Made by a program: the position numbers and the translations under genes. Under the pieces are notes generated by a model. It worked only from the letters and a program-made list of their open reading frames with translations. It was not told the origin of the DNA and ran no database searches. Shown here in pieces: positions 36,462 through 45,510 of a stretch of DNA of 64,000 nt. Position 1 is the first letter of the stretch. The number at the start of each line of letters is the position of its first letter. Origin of the DNA: Oscillospiraceae bacterium (GTDB lineage: Bacteria > Bacillota > Clostridia > Oscillospirales > Ruminococcaceae); NCBI GenBank assembly GCA_017887325.1, contig JAGHIE010000003.1, forward strand, positions 1-64,000. The letters are read 5' to 3'.

Positions 36462-37368
36462 CACCTTTTTCAAAATATTTTATTGTTTCCATAACATCTC
36501 TTGAAATATTATCTTTAAGTTGTTGTATATTTTCAAATTTTTGCTCTTGTCGCACGAATTTATATAGCTCAACTTTTAACTTTCTACCATATAGGTCACC
36601 ACTATAACCTATAATATGAGTTTCTGCTAAAGGTTGTCTATTACCAGTTATTGTAGGCTTAATTCCAATATTAGTGATACTTTTATACACTTTACCATCT
36701 ATATTTACACTTGATATATAAACACCAAATTTTAATAAACAAATATTTTCAGATAATGGTTGATTAATAGTAGGAAAATTTATAGTTCTTCCCAACTGAT
36801 ACCCTTTTTCTACTACTTCATCAATAAAATAATTATATCCTAATAAATCATTAACTAAATCTACTTGTCCACTTGATATAAGCTTTCTTATTCTAGTAGA
36901 GCTGATAACTTCATCTTTATACAACTCTTGTCCAATTACTTCTACTTTTATTCCCAATTTTTCGCACAAACTTGTTAAAACATCTACATCGCCAGAAGCT
37001 TTTTTACCAAATCTATAATCTTGTCCACAATAGACTACTTTAGCATTTATAACTTTATGTAGAATATTGTATACAAAATCTTCAGGAGTTAAATCTTTTA
37101 TATCTTCAAAATCAGGAATATAAACATAATCAACACCCATTTCTTCTAAACGGCATAACCTTTGACTAACAGTCAATATATCTTTTTGTTGTATTTTCTT
37201 TGTCGGTCTATTTTTCTTAGTAGTAAAAGTTAAAACAGCTGACTTATATTCACTATGAATAGCTTTATTAATAACCTTTTGATGTCCTAAATGTACTCCA
37301 TCAAATAAACCTAAGGCAACTGCCGTATTGTGTTTATTTTTTTCATTGAACTCTTTAAAAACTTTCAT
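36445..37368 (-). CDS. ribF: Bifunctional riboflavin kinase/FAD synthetase
   Basis: This enzyme of about 307 residues has an N-terminal nucleotidyltransferase domain (LGLFDGVHLGHQKVI, HLGH motif near 20; STRIRKLI) and a C-terminal flavokinase domain (GYQLGRTINFPTIN). It converts riboflavin to FMN and FAD. I chose ATG 37368, preceded by GGGAGGGG at 11 nt; a GTG at 37380 touches that site. It is the last gene of the rimP-nusA operon, 27 bp after truB. Confidence 0.93.
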   Translation of the reverse strand: MKVFKEFNEKNKHNTAVALGLFDGVHLGHQKVINKAIHSEYKSAVLTFTTKKNRPTKKIQQKDILTVSQRLCRLEEMGVDYVYIPDFEDIKDLTPEDFVYNILHKVINAKVVYCGQDYRFGKKASGDVDVLTSLCEKLGIKVEVIGQELYKDEVISSTRIRKLISSGQVDLVNDLLGYNYFIDEVVEKGYQLGRTINFPTINQPLSENICLLKFGVYISSVNIDGKVYKSITNIGIKPTITGNRQPLAETHIIGYSGDLYGRKLKVELYKFVRQEQKFENIQQLKDNISRDVMETIKYFEKGVDKSC

Positions 37369-37395
37369 AAAAGCAGTCACCCCTCCCTTAAAATT

Positions 37396-38289
37396 TTATC
37401 TATTAAACATTTTTTCAATAACTAATTGCATTTTTTCTAAATCTAATCTAGCAAGTCCAATAAAATTATTGTCTTGGTCAAATACTTTGTGATTTCCTTC
37501 TACATTTTTATGAAAAACTCTATTTAAATCTAATTTAACACCATTTCTAAATTTATTAGATTGCACTGGGTTAAGTTTTATTTTAGGTAATTGTTCAAAT
37601 ACTTTTTCTACTGGTAAAGCTTTTTGCTCTAATATTCCTTCATCAGTAAATTTTTGTAATTCTTCTAAAGTATAACAATCATCTAAAGTAAAATTTCCAA
37701 CAATATGTCTTTGTAAATCGGTTAATGTTGCTCCAACTCCTAATCTTTCCCCAATATCGCTTGAAAGAGAACGAATATATGTGCCCTTTGAACATAAAAC
37801 TTCTATAACACCTGTTTGTGTATCTTCATTAAAATCTACAAGTTTAAGTTTTTTTATGATAACTTTTCTTGCTTTTCGTTCAACAACTTCACCTGTTCTA
37901 GCAATATCATAAAGTCTTCTACCATTAACTTGTATTGCTGAAAACATAGGAGGTACTTGCTCTATTTCCCCAACAAATTCTGACAGTACATTCTTTAATT
38001 CATCTAAAGTAATATTGCTTTCTTTTTGAGTTTCAATATCACCTGTAATATCCAAAGTATTAGTTGTCATACCCAACTTAAAAGTTGCAATATACCCTTT
38101 GTCATCATTTGGCATAACATCACAAGCTTTAGTTGCATTTCCAAAAAACAAAGGCAAAACTCCTGTTGCCATAGGGTCTAAAGTTCCAGCGTGTCCTACT
38201 TTTTTAGTTCTTGCCATTCCTCTAACCTTTGCAACAACATCAAATGAAGTCCAATCTTTTGGTTTATTAACGCAAATTATTCCATTCAT
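37396..38289 (-). CDS. truB: tRNA pseudouridine(55) synthase TruB
   Basis: This 297-residue pseudouridine synthase has the catalytic aspartate in GHAGTLDPMATGVLP (near 35-50), and a PUA-like C-terminal part. It modifies U55 in the T-loop of tRNAs. A weak AATGGTG site precedes the ATG. It lies in the conserved order rbfA-nrnA-truB-ribF. Confidence 0.95.
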   Translation of the reverse strand: MNGIICVNKPKDWTSFDVVAKVRGMARTKKVGHAGTLDPMATGVLPLFFGNATKACDVMPNDDKGYIATFKLGMTTNTLDITGDIETQKESNITLDELKNVLSEFVGEIEQVPPMFSAIQVNGRRLYDIARTGEVVERKARKVIIKKLKLVDFNEDTQTGVIEVLCSKGTYIRSLSSDIGERLGVGATLTDLQRHIVGNFTLDDCYTLEELQKFTDEGILEQKALPVEKVFEQLPKIKLNPVQSNKFRNGVKLDLNRVFHKNVEGNHKVFDQDNNFIGLARLDLEKMQLVIEKMFNR

Positions 38290-38304
38290 AAATCACCATT
38301 ACAA

Positions 38305-39249
38305 TTAAAACAAAGGTATTATTTGTTCTAATAGTCTTTCTTTAGCTTCTTTTAATTCTCTATTTATCAAACAACCTGCAGCTCTTATATGTCCACCGCC
38401 ACCTAATTTTTGACAAATCTTAGAGGCATCAATAGGTTCGTTAGTTCTTAAAGAAACTTTGTATCCACCTTCTTCACGCTCTCTCATTGTAATCCCAATA
38501 TCGACACCTTCTACTTGTCTAGGCATAGCACTTATACCATCTATCTCAGCAGAATCAATACCAGTTTTCTTAAGCATTTCTTGAGATATAACAATTAATG
38601 CAACTTTATTATTACAATAAAATTCCATATTTTCTAAAACTTGTTTTTCCATTTCTAGTCTGCCTTTTGTCTTTGTGTCAAACAACAATCTGTTTATTTC
38701 GGCATAATCACAACCTAAATCTATTAAATCTGCTGCAATTCTAAGTGTTTTGGAAGTAACATTGGAAAATTTAAAACAACCAGTATCTGTGCACATTCCT
38801 GTATAAACACAATCAGCTATTTGTTTTGTAAAATTAATATTCATTTCCACTAATAACTGATACATAATTTCACAAGTTGCTGCTGCATTAACATCAACAT
38901 ATTTTAAAGTTGCTTCTATACCATTTGTTCTGTGGTGGTCTATACAAATATCTATTTTATCTTTATATTGTTCCAATTTAACTCCTAAAAGTTGAGTGGC
39001 TGCTATATCAACAGAAACTATTAATTCTGGCTCAAAATCTAAATCTTCATATCCAGATTTAAAGTTTTGGAATTTTTTTGGTACTTCATCAGTACATAAT
39101 ACCTTTGCATTTTTTCCTAATTGTCTTAATGAATAATACAAAGAAAAAGCACTTCCCATAGTGTCTCCGTCTGGATTTTGATGGGATAAAATATATATAT
39201 TATCAGAGTTTTTTAATTTTAAAGCTATATCTTTTAAAATATTCTCCAT
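38305..39249 (-). CDS. nrnA: Nano-RNase / pAp phosphatase NrnA
   Basis: This 314-residue DHH-family phosphoesterase has the metal motifs NPDGDTMGSAFS near 25, CIDHHRTNG near 105, and the DHHA1 block GGGGHIRAAG at the C-terminus. It degrades 2-5 nt RNAs and 3'-phosphoadenosine 5'-phosphate. TAAGGAGG precedes the ATG. It follows rbfA after a 79-bp gap that contains a long hairpin. Confidence 0.92.
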   Translation of the reverse strand: MENILKDIALKLKNSDNIYILSHQNPDGDTMGSAFSLYYSLRQLGKNAKVLCTDEVPKKFQNFKSGYEDLDFEPELIVSVDIAATQLLGVKLEQYKDKIDICIDHHRTNGIEATLKYVDVNAAATCEIMYQLLVEMNINFTKQIADCVYTGMCTDTGCFKFSNVTSKTLRIAADLIDLGCDYAEINRLLFDTKTKGRLEMEKQVLENMEFYCNNKVALIVISQEMLKKTGIDSAEIDGISAMPRQVEGVDIGITMREREEGGYKVSLRTNEPIDASKICQKLGGGGHIRAAGCLINRELKEAKERLLEQIIPLF

Positions 39250-39279
39250 AAATCATATCCTCCTTATTATCTATGAATA

Positions 39280-39317
39280 GTGAAAAACGAACAGCTAAAA
39301 AGCTATTCATTCTTCAC
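39280..39317 (-). other. RNA hairpin between rbfA and nrnA
   Basis: On the transcribed strand GUGAAGAAUGAAUAGCU, UUUU, AGCUGUUCGUUUUUCAC forms a 17-bp stem in which three pairs are G-U. Those pairs would be A-C mismatches on the other strand, which suggests the structure is used in the mRNA. No U-tract follows. Processing or mRNA stability are possible roles. Confidence 0.6.
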
Positions 39318-39327
39318 CATGCACCGA

Positions 39328-39663
39328 TTATAAATCTTCTAACATCTTATTAATTTGAGCACCATATTCAATAGAATCATCAGCAATAAATTGTATATCA
39401 GGAACTTTTCTCAAATGAAGTCTATTAGATAATTCTCTTTTTATATATCCCGTAGCGCTTTTTAATCCTTTAACAGATTCTTTAGTTTTTTCAAAACCTT
39501 CTATAGCACTAACATATACTTTACAGTGTGACATATCATTACTAACATATACTTTTACAATGCTTAGCATTTGTGATATTCTAGGGTCTTTTAACTCTCT
39601 TAATATAGATGCAAGTTCGCATTTTATATCTTGAGTTATTCTACCTATTTTATAACCTGCCAT
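39328..39663 (-). CDS. rbfA: Ribosome-binding factor A
   Basis: This factor of about 111 residues has the KH-like RbfA fold (GRITQDIKCELASILREL near 5-22; DPRI; LRKVPDIQFIADDSIEYG near 85). It helps mature the 30S subunit and 16S rRNA 5' end. I chose ATG 39663, preceded by GAAAGGAG at about 8 nt; the longer frame from 39681 overlaps that site. It lies between two intercistronic hairpins in the nusA-infB operon. Confidence 0.94.
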   Translation of the reverse strand: MAGYKIGRITQDIKCELASILRELKDPRISQMLSIVKVYVSNDMSHCKVYVSAIEGFEKTKESVKGLKSATGYIKRELSNRLHLRKVPDIQFIADDSIEYGAQINKMLEDL

Positions 39664-39696
39664 AAGTTTTTCTCCTTTCACAAGTTTAAAATACTA

Positions 39697-39729
39697 TCTG
39701 CGAAATTTATTTTAAATAAATTTCGCAGA
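39697..39729 (-). other. Perfect hairpin between infB and rbfA
   Basis: TCTGCGAAATTTATTT and its exact complement are separated by one base, forming a stem of about 14-16 bp. No U-tract follows in the transcribed direction, so it is not a normal terminator. It probably partitions expression between infB and the genes after it. Confidence 0.6.
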
Positions 39730-39748
39730 ATAATATTATTTTTATCTA

Positions 39749-42310
39749 TTAATCTTCTCTGTATTCTTCAATGATAAATGATTCAAAAATATCGCCTTCT
39801 TTGATATCGTTGAATTTATCTAAACCGATACCACATTCATAACCTTGAGCAACTTCTTTTTGGTCATCTTTAAATCTCTTTAATGAGTCGATTTTGTCTT
39901 CAGCTAATACGATACCATCTCTAACAACTCTGATTAGAGCAGAACGAGCAACTTTACCATTTAATACATAACAACCAGCAACTACGCCGACATTAGAAAT
40001 TTTATAAACTTGTCTAACTTCAGCTCTACCAAGTTCAACTTCTCTAGTTTTTGGAGCTAACATACCTTTCATAGCTTGTTTAACATCATCTATAGCATCA
40101 TAAATGATACGGTATAATCTGATTTCAACATTTTCTGTTTCAGATAATTCTCTAGCATTGTTATCAGGTCTTACATTAAATCCTATGATAATTGCTCCAG
40201 AAGCTTGAGCAAGCATTACGTCAGAACGGTTTACAGCACCAACACCACCGTGAATAACTCTAACTCTAACTTCTTCGTTAGATAATTTTTCTAATGATTG
40301 TTTAACAGCTTCAACAGAACCGTTAACATCACCTTTTACGATGATAGGTAATTCTTTCATTTCACCTTCAGCAATTTGGCTAAATAAGTTATCCAAAGTA
40401 ACTTTTTGGTATTGTCTGAATTGTTCTTCTTTTTGTTCATGTTTTCTCTTATCAACAAGTTCTCTTGCTAATCTTTCATTTTCAACTGCTGCAAAATCGT
40501 CACCAGCTGTTGGAACTTCATCTAAACCTGTAATTTCAACAGGAACACAAGGACCAGCTTCTGTTATAACTCTGCCTCTATCGTTTACCATAGCTCTAAC
40601 ACGGCCAACTGTTGTACCAGCGATTAAAACATCACCTGTTCTTAAAGTACCATTTTGTACTAATAATGTAGCAACTGGACCTCTACCTTTATCAAGTTTA
40701 GATTCAATAACAGTACCTTTAGCTAAACGATTTGGATTTGCTTTTAATTCTAAAACTTCTGCTGTTAATAATACCATTTCTAATAAATTATCAATACCTT
40801 GACCTGTATGAGCAGATACTGGAACACAGATAATATCTCCGCCCCATTCTTCAGGAACTAATCCATGTTCTGTTAAACCTTGCATAACTCTGTCTGGATT
40901 TGCAGTTGGTTTATCCATTTTGTTTATAGCAACAATAATTTGTACCCCAGCAGCTTTAGCATGGTTTATAGATTCAACTGTTTGAGGCATGATACCGTCA
41001 TCAGCAGCAACAACTAAGATAGCAATATCTGTTGCTAATGCACCTCTTGCACGCATTGAAGTAAATGCTTCGTGTCCTGGAGTATCTAAGAAAGTGATAT
41101 TTTTATCATTAACTTTAACTTGGTAAGCACCGATATGTTGAGTAATACCACCTGCTTCTGTAGAAGTTACATCAGCATCACGAATTTTATCAAGGATAGA
41201 AGTTTTACCATGGTCAACGTGACCCATAACAACAACGATAGGACTTCTTTCTTCTAAGTCTTCGTCTTTATCTTCTTCTTCAACGAATAATCTTTCCTCA
41301 ATTGTTACGATTACTTCTTTTTCAACTTTTGCACCTAATTCTTCAGCAACTAAAGAAGCTGTTTCAAAATCTATTACTTGGTTTTGACCAACCATTTCAC
41401 CAAGCATCATAAGTTTTTTAATAACTTCACTTACATTAACTTTTAATCTAGAAGCTAATTCAGAAACAACGATTTCATCTGGAATTAAAACTTTAAGTTG
41501 TTGTTTTCTAGCTCTTTGTAAAGCAAGTCTTTGTAGTTTTTCTGCTTCAGTTTCTTTTTTAGAAGAATATTTTTGTTTATTTCTTTGAGCAGATTTTTGG
41601 TTTAATTTTTGTTTTTTACTTGAGTTTTGATATTTATTAGCTGGAGCAATATTTTCATATTTTTCATTATATTTATCTAAGTTGATTTCAACTTTACTTG
41701 TATCAACGTGTCTTACATTTTTTTCATATTGTTTTGTATCTTCAGCCATTTTACCAACTGTTTTTGTTTGTGGTTTTTCTTTATTTTGTTGAGGTTTAGC
41801 TTTATTTTGTGGTTTATTACCTTTATTGTTAATAGAAGCATTTTTAGCCACTTCAAAACGAGATTTGTCTTGAGCTTTTGTTTGATTTTTCTTGTTATTT
41901 TCTACTTTATTATCTTGCACACTTTCACCCTCTGAAATATTTTCTTTTACACTACTTTTTTCTTCAACTTTTTGAGATTGTTGTGGGTTGTTTTCAATTT
42001 TATTATCTTCATCTACTTTTTTAGTTTGTTTTTTAGTAGTAGTTTTCTTTTTAATCTTTTTAAGTTCTGCTAATTGTTTAGCAAAATCTTCTGGAGAAAT
42101 TGATTTTTCTTTATATTTAAAATACTCATCAAAATCTTGTACTTCATTTTGTTTAGTATAGTCTTCTAAAAAAATATCTAACTCTTTTTGTGTCAATGAA
42201 TTAGCATTAGTTTTATCTTCATCTAGGTATTTATTAAGTACATCTGTAATATCTTTGTTTTCTATACCTAAATTTTTAGCTATATCATTTAACTTATATT
42301 TTTTATTCAT
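39749..42310 (-). CDS. infB: Translation initiation factor IF-2
   Basis: This 853-residue GTPase has a long charged, Lys/Asn/Gln-rich N-terminal region (about 60-280), then the G domain ([17 protein letters not shown] near 360, [13 protein letters not shown]), and C-terminal domains that bind fMet-tRNA. It places initiator tRNA on the 30S subunit. GGGGGATATCGT precedes the ATG. It sits in the conserved order rimP-nusA-rnpM-ylxQ-infB-rbfA. Confidence 0.96.
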   Translation of the reverse strand: MNKKYKLNDIAKNLGIENKDITDVLNKYLDEDKTNANSLTQKELDIFLEDYTKQNEVQDFDEYFKYKEKSISPEDFAKQLAELKKIKKKTTTKKQTKKVDEDNKIENNPQQSQKVEEKSSVKENISEGESVQDNKVENNKKNQTKAQDKSRFEVAKNASINNKGNKPQNKAKPQQNKEKPQTKTVGKMAEDTKQYEKNVRHVDTSKVEINLDKYNEKYENIAPANKYQNSSKKQKLNQKSAQRNKQKYSSKKETEAEKLQRLALQRARKQQLKVLIPDEIVVSELASRLKVNVSEVIKKLMMLGEMVGQNQVIDFETASLVAEELGAKVEKEVIVTIEERLFVEEEDKDEDLEERSPIVVVMGHVDHGKTSILDKIRDADVTSTEAGGITQHIGAYQVKVNDKNITFLDTPGHEAFTSMRARGALATDIAILVVAADDGIMPQTVESINHAKAAGVQIIVAINKMDKPTANPDRVMQGLTEHGLVPEEWGGDIICVPVSAHTGQGIDNLLEMVLLTAEVLELKANPNRLAKGTVIESKLDKGRGPVATLLVQNGTLRTGDVLIAGTTVGRVRAMVNDRGRVITEAGPCVPVEITGLDEVPTAGDDFAAVENERLARELVDKRKHEQKEEQFRQYQKVTLDNLFSQIAEGEMKELPIIVKGDVNGSVEAVKQSLEKLSNEEVRVRVIHGGVGAVNRSDVMLAQASGAIIIGFNVRPDNNARELSETENVEIRLYRIIYDAIDDVKQAMKGMLAPKTREVELGRAEVRQVYKISNVGVVAGCYVLNGKVARSALIRVVRDGIVLAEDKIDSLKRFKDDQKEVAQGYECGIGLDKFNDIKEGDIFESFIIEEYRED

Positions 42311-42326
42311 ACGATATCCCCCTTTT

Positions 42327-42644
42327 TTATTGTTGTATATCGTTATCTATAATGGCAATGGCCTTATTAGCAAAACCCTCATCACATATAGCTAATATAC
42401 CAGCCTTTTTACCAACAAGATACCATATTTCATCTAATTTTAAATCTATATAGCGATATTCTACTTCATATACCCTACATAAATATTCTACTTCTTTTTT
42501 TGTCTTACTTGACAATTCATTTGAAAGAAGCACAACAAAAACATTGTCTAATTGCATACTTTCTTTAACTGGGTCAAATCCTAAAACTAGTTTTCCCAAT
42601 CTTTTACAAAAAGTTATCGTAGAAACAAGTTTATTTTGCATCAT
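42327..42644 (-). CDS. ylxQ: L7Ae/L30e-family protein YlxQ
   Basis: This 105-residue protein has the L7Ae/L30e/S12e RNA-binding fold ([22 protein letters not shown] near 10-31, then [18 protein letters not shown]). It probably binds kink-turn RNA; the exact role in Firmicutes is not settled. Two adjacent ATGs (42644, 42641) follow GAGGAG, and either could start. Its 5' end overlaps rnpM by 14 bp, showing tight coupling. Confidence 0.85.
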   Translation of the reverse strand: MMQNKLVSTITFCKRLGKLVLGFDPVKESMQLDNVFVVLLSNELSSKTKKEVEYLCRVYEVEYRYIDLKLDEIWYLVGKKAGILAICDEGFANKAIAIIDNDIQQ

Positions 42645-42930
42645 CTAACTCCTCTGTAAGAGATTTCTCTAATTCGTCATAAACTTCATCAGGTATTTTA
42701 CAAGAAAAAGCTCTTTCTAATCCTCTGTTTTTTCTTGCCATTTTTAAACACTGCGCATTGTTACAAATATATGCACCTCTACCAGCTTTTTTACCTGTTA
42801 AATCAAGAGAAATTTCGCCTTCTTTATTTTTAACTACTCTTACTATTTCCCTTTTAGGTTTCATTTCATTGCAACCTGTACATTTTCTTAAAGGAATTTT
42901 TCTTTGTGGTTTAGTAACTTTATTTGGCAT
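42631..42930 (-). CDS. rnpM: RNase P modulator RnpM (YlxR)
   Basis: This protein of about 99 residues belongs to the YlxR family, with RKCTGCNEMKPKREIVRVV near 18-36 and the nucleic-acid contact block GRGAYIC. In B. subtilis the family member has been reported to bind RNase P RNA and modulate its activity. I chose ATG 42930 (GGAG 9 nt upstream) over ATG 42945. rnpB, its likely RNA partner, lies 5 kb away in this window. Confidence 0.85.
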   Translation of the reverse strand: MPNKVTKPQRKIPLRKCTGCNEMKPKREIVRVVKNKEGEISLDLTGKKAGRGAYICNNAQCLKMARKNRGLERAFSCKIPDEVYDELEKSLTEELDDAK

Positions 42931-42950
42931 ACAACAGCACTCCATTAAGA

Positions 42951-44051
42951 TTATTCTTCTGTTACTTCTTCTTGTTGAATTTCTTCAACTTCTTCTACAT
43001 CATTAGTTTTTACAGCACTTGCAGGTTTAATATCAATTTTATAACCTGTTAATCTAGCTGCTAATTTAGCATTTTGACCTCTATTACCAATAGCTAAAGA
43101 TAATTGATCGTCTGGAACAATTACTCTACAGCTTCTGCCTTCTTTATCTAGAATTTCAACATCTAAAACTTGAGATGGAGATAAAGCTTGGGAAATAAAT
43201 TGTTTTGGGTCTTCACTATAACGAACAACATCTATTTTTTCGCCGTTTAATTCAGAAACGATATTTGCAACTCTCATACCTTTAGGACCTATGCAAGCAC
43301 CTACTGGATCGATATTTTCATCTTTTGAATAAACAGCAATCTTAGTTCTAGAACCAGCTTCTCTAGAAATAGATTTAACTTCAACATCTCCATCAAAAAT
43401 TTCTGGAACTTCTTGTTCAAACAAGCGTTTTACTAAATCTTTATGAGTTCTTGAAACTCTGATAGAACATCTTCTTTCTAAATTTAAAATATCGTTTACA
43501 TAAACTTTAATACGTTGACCTTCAACTAATTTTTCGCCAGGAATTTGTTCATTTTTGAAAAGAATAACTTCATTTTTATCAATATCAATAGTAGCGTTAC
43601 CTGTTCTTGGTTCAATTTTATTTACAACTGCAACAACAACTTCGTTAATTTTTGATTGATATTGTTCCATCATTTGTGTTTTAACTGCGTCGTTAATTGC
43701 TTGGTGGATTAAGTTTTTACCAGATTGAGCAGCAATACGGCCAATTTGTTTAGTATCTAATTTCATTGTTAGTTTTGTGCCAACTTTACTACGTTTATTT
43801 TTAGTTAAAGCTTCATCTAAACTAATTTGACAAGTTTCATCTTCAACTTCTTCAACAATATCTTTTACAATAGCAACTTTAAACTTTTTATCTTCTGTGT
43901 CAATTTCAACTATAACATTTTCATCACCAACATTATAGTATTTTTTTACAGCAACAGCTATTGCATTTTTAATATTTTCTAAAATACTATCAACTGCAAT
44001 TCCTTTTTCTGTTTCTAACATACTCAAAGCGTCAAAAAATTCGTTATTCAT
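42951..44051 (-). CDS. nusA: Transcription termination/antitermination factor NusA
   Basis: This 366-residue protein has the N-terminal RNA polymerase-binding domain (about 1-125), an S1 domain (about 135-200), and two KH domains (DPVGACIGPKGMRV near 250 and LAIGNRGQNAKLAARLT near 325), ending in a short acidic tail. It lacks the C-terminal acidic repeats of the E. coli protein, as usual in Firmicutes. It stimulates pausing and intrinsic termination. A terminator-like hairpin in the operon leader suggests it may control its own synthesis. Confidence 0.95.
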   Translation of the reverse strand: MNNEFFDALSMLETEKGIAVDSILENIKNAIAVAVKKYYNVGDENVIVEIDTEDKKFKVAIVKDIVEEVEDETCQISLDEALTKNKRSKVGTKLTMKLDTKQIGRIAAQSGKNLIHQAINDAVKTQMMEQYQSKINEVVVAVVNKIEPRTGNATIDIDKNEVILFKNEQIPGEKLVEGQRIKVYVNDILNLERRCSIRVSRTHKDLVKRLFEQEVPEIFDGDVEVKSISREAGSRTKIAVYSKDENIDPVGACIGPKGMRVANIVSELNGEKIDVVRYSEDPKQFISQALSPSQVLDVEILDKEGRSCRVIVPDDQLSLAIGNRGQNAKLAARLTGYKIDIKPASAVKTNDVEEVEEIQQEEVTEE

Positions 44052-44085
44052 TTTGTTTATCGTCCTTTCGATTATAAATATACTA

Positions 44086-44556
44086 CTAAACTTCTATATC
44101 ATCATTTAATTTTACAAATGAACATTTATCAACATCAAACTCAACTTCTTCTTCATCTATTAAAAGTTTGAAATGTCCTTTATCATACTCTATCAATGTA
44201 CCAATAAATTCTCTTTGATTATCTCTAGGTCTAATAAGTTTTACTAAAACTTCATCGCCTATACAAACCTCAAAATGTATATCAGTTTTTAATTCTCTCA
44301 TAAGTCCAGGTGAACCTACTTCTAAGAAATAACTTTGTTCAATAAAATCTTTTTCATCTAACAATTTACTTAAAGGTCTGCTAACTGCTTCACAATCATC
44401 AAAATCAATTCCGTCGTCGCTATCAATAAATACTCTTAAAAACCAAGAAGCACCTTCTTTTTCAAATCTAACATCCCATAAGAACAAACCTAATTCATCA
44501 GTAATAGGTTTTACCAAATCATAAACCATACCTGCTGTATTTTTTTTAACTGCCAT
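44086..44556 (-). CDS. rimP: Ribosome maturation factor RimP
   Basis: This 156-residue protein has the RimP N-terminal domain (WDVRFEKEGASWFLRVFID near 25-43, then CEAVSRPLSKLLDE) and an SH3-like C-terminal domain. It acts in 30S assembly. AAAGGAGGAG precedes the ATG. It is the first gene of the nusA operon, downstream of a promoter and leader hairpin. Confidence 0.94.
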   Translation of the reverse strand: MAVKKNTAGMVYDLVKPITDELGLFLWDVRFEKEGASWFLRVFIDSDDGIDFDDCEAVSRPLSKLLDEKDFIEQSYFLEVGSPGLMRELKTDIHFEVCIGDEVLVKLIRPRDNQREFIGTLIEYDKGHFKLLIDEEEVEFDVDKCSFVKLNDDIEV

Positions 44557-44592
44557 AAACTCTCCTCCTTTAATAATAATTATATGTATAAC

Positions 44593-44624
44593 AGAAAAGA
44601 AAGACTAGGTTTTCCCAGTCTTTC
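44593..44624 (-). terminator. Attenuator-like hairpin in the rimP-nusA leader
   Basis: On the minus strand GAAAGACT-GG, aaaa, CC-AGTCTTTC forms a 10-bp stem with one mismatch, followed by TTTTCT. It lies between the rimP promoter (44653-44681) and the rimP start. It could end spoVT transcripts too, but all rimP-nusA mRNA must pass it. A weak U-tract fits a NusA-dependent site. Confidence 0.65.
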
Positions 44625-44652
44625 CTTCCCTCAAACTATTTACTTCTTTTAT

Positions 44653-44681
44653 ATGGTATCATAAATTATATTTATTGTCAA
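44653..44681 (-). promoter_or_regulatory. Promoter of the rimP-nusA-infB operon
   Basis: The minus strand reads TTGACA (44676-44681), a 17-nt spacer and TACCAT (44653-44658). The -10 is weak; the -35 is perfect. Confidence 0.55.
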
Positions 44682-44724
44682 TAGATTATATCAACATAAT
44701 AAGCTTTCATTTCAATAATAAAAA

Positions 44725-45270
44725 CTATGTTTCCATTTGACTAGAAATAAATCCTACTGCTGTTTGTAAAAGACTATCTAACAACATTTTATCTTCTACT
44801 TTTATATTTCCGTCTGTTATAAACATTATCGCTCCACAAACATCATAAGAAATTAATATTGGATAACAACAAATTGCTTTATAACTTTTACCTTCCATTA
44901 CTTGTATATGTTCATTTTCCATATCATCACTTTTTATAATTTTTCTATATAACAATACTTCTTCCAAATCTTTTGATATTCTTCTTTCTAAAACTTCTTT
45001 TTTAGATATCCCTGCACAAGATATTATATGGTCTTTGTCACAAATTACTACTGGTACTTTTGAAACTTTAAAAAGTACATCAGCATAACCATTTATATAT
45101 GATACTATATCTCCTACTGGAGAATATTTTTTAAATATAATCTCTCCTATATTAGAAGTAAATATTTCTAAAGGATCTCCCTCTCGCAATCTAAAAGTTC
45201 TTCTTATTTCTTTTGGAATAACAATTCTTCCTAAATCATCAATTCTTCTAACTATACCTGTTGCTTTCAT
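44725..45270 (-). CDS. spoVT: Stage V sporulation protein T
   Basis: This 181-residue transcription factor has an N-terminal AbrB/SpoVT swapped-hairpin DNA-binding domain (TGIVRRIDDLGRIVIPKEIR, near 4-23) and a C-terminal GAF-like domain. It regulates late forespore genes. GGAG precedes the ATG. It is divergent from htrA across 240 bp of AT-rich DNA (45271-45510) in which I see no clear structure. The next operon downstream is rimP-nusA. Confidence 0.94.
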   Translation of the reverse strand: MKATGIVRRIDDLGRIVIPKEIRRTFRLREGDPLEIFTSNIGEIIFKKYSPVGDIVSYINGYADVLFKVSKVPVVICDKDHIISCAGISKKEVLERRISKDLEEVLLYRKIIKSDDMENEHIQVMEGKSYKAICCYPILISYDVCGAIMFITDGNIKVEDKMLLDSLLQTAVGFISSQMET

Positions 45271-45510
45271 ATTTTACTCTCCTAGCAATAAATTAATTAT
45301 CTAATTTAATTATTATCCTTATTTTTACATTTATACATTTTGAATATCGTAACAGAACTTATATTTCACATATTTTTCACAAATATTAAATACCAGTTCA
45401 TACCGTTATCAATATTTTCTCATATGGAAACATTAAACTTTAATCATAGCAAATCAAGGAATAGTAAGATTAAAATTACATATAAATACATATATATAGG
45501 AGGATTTTTT

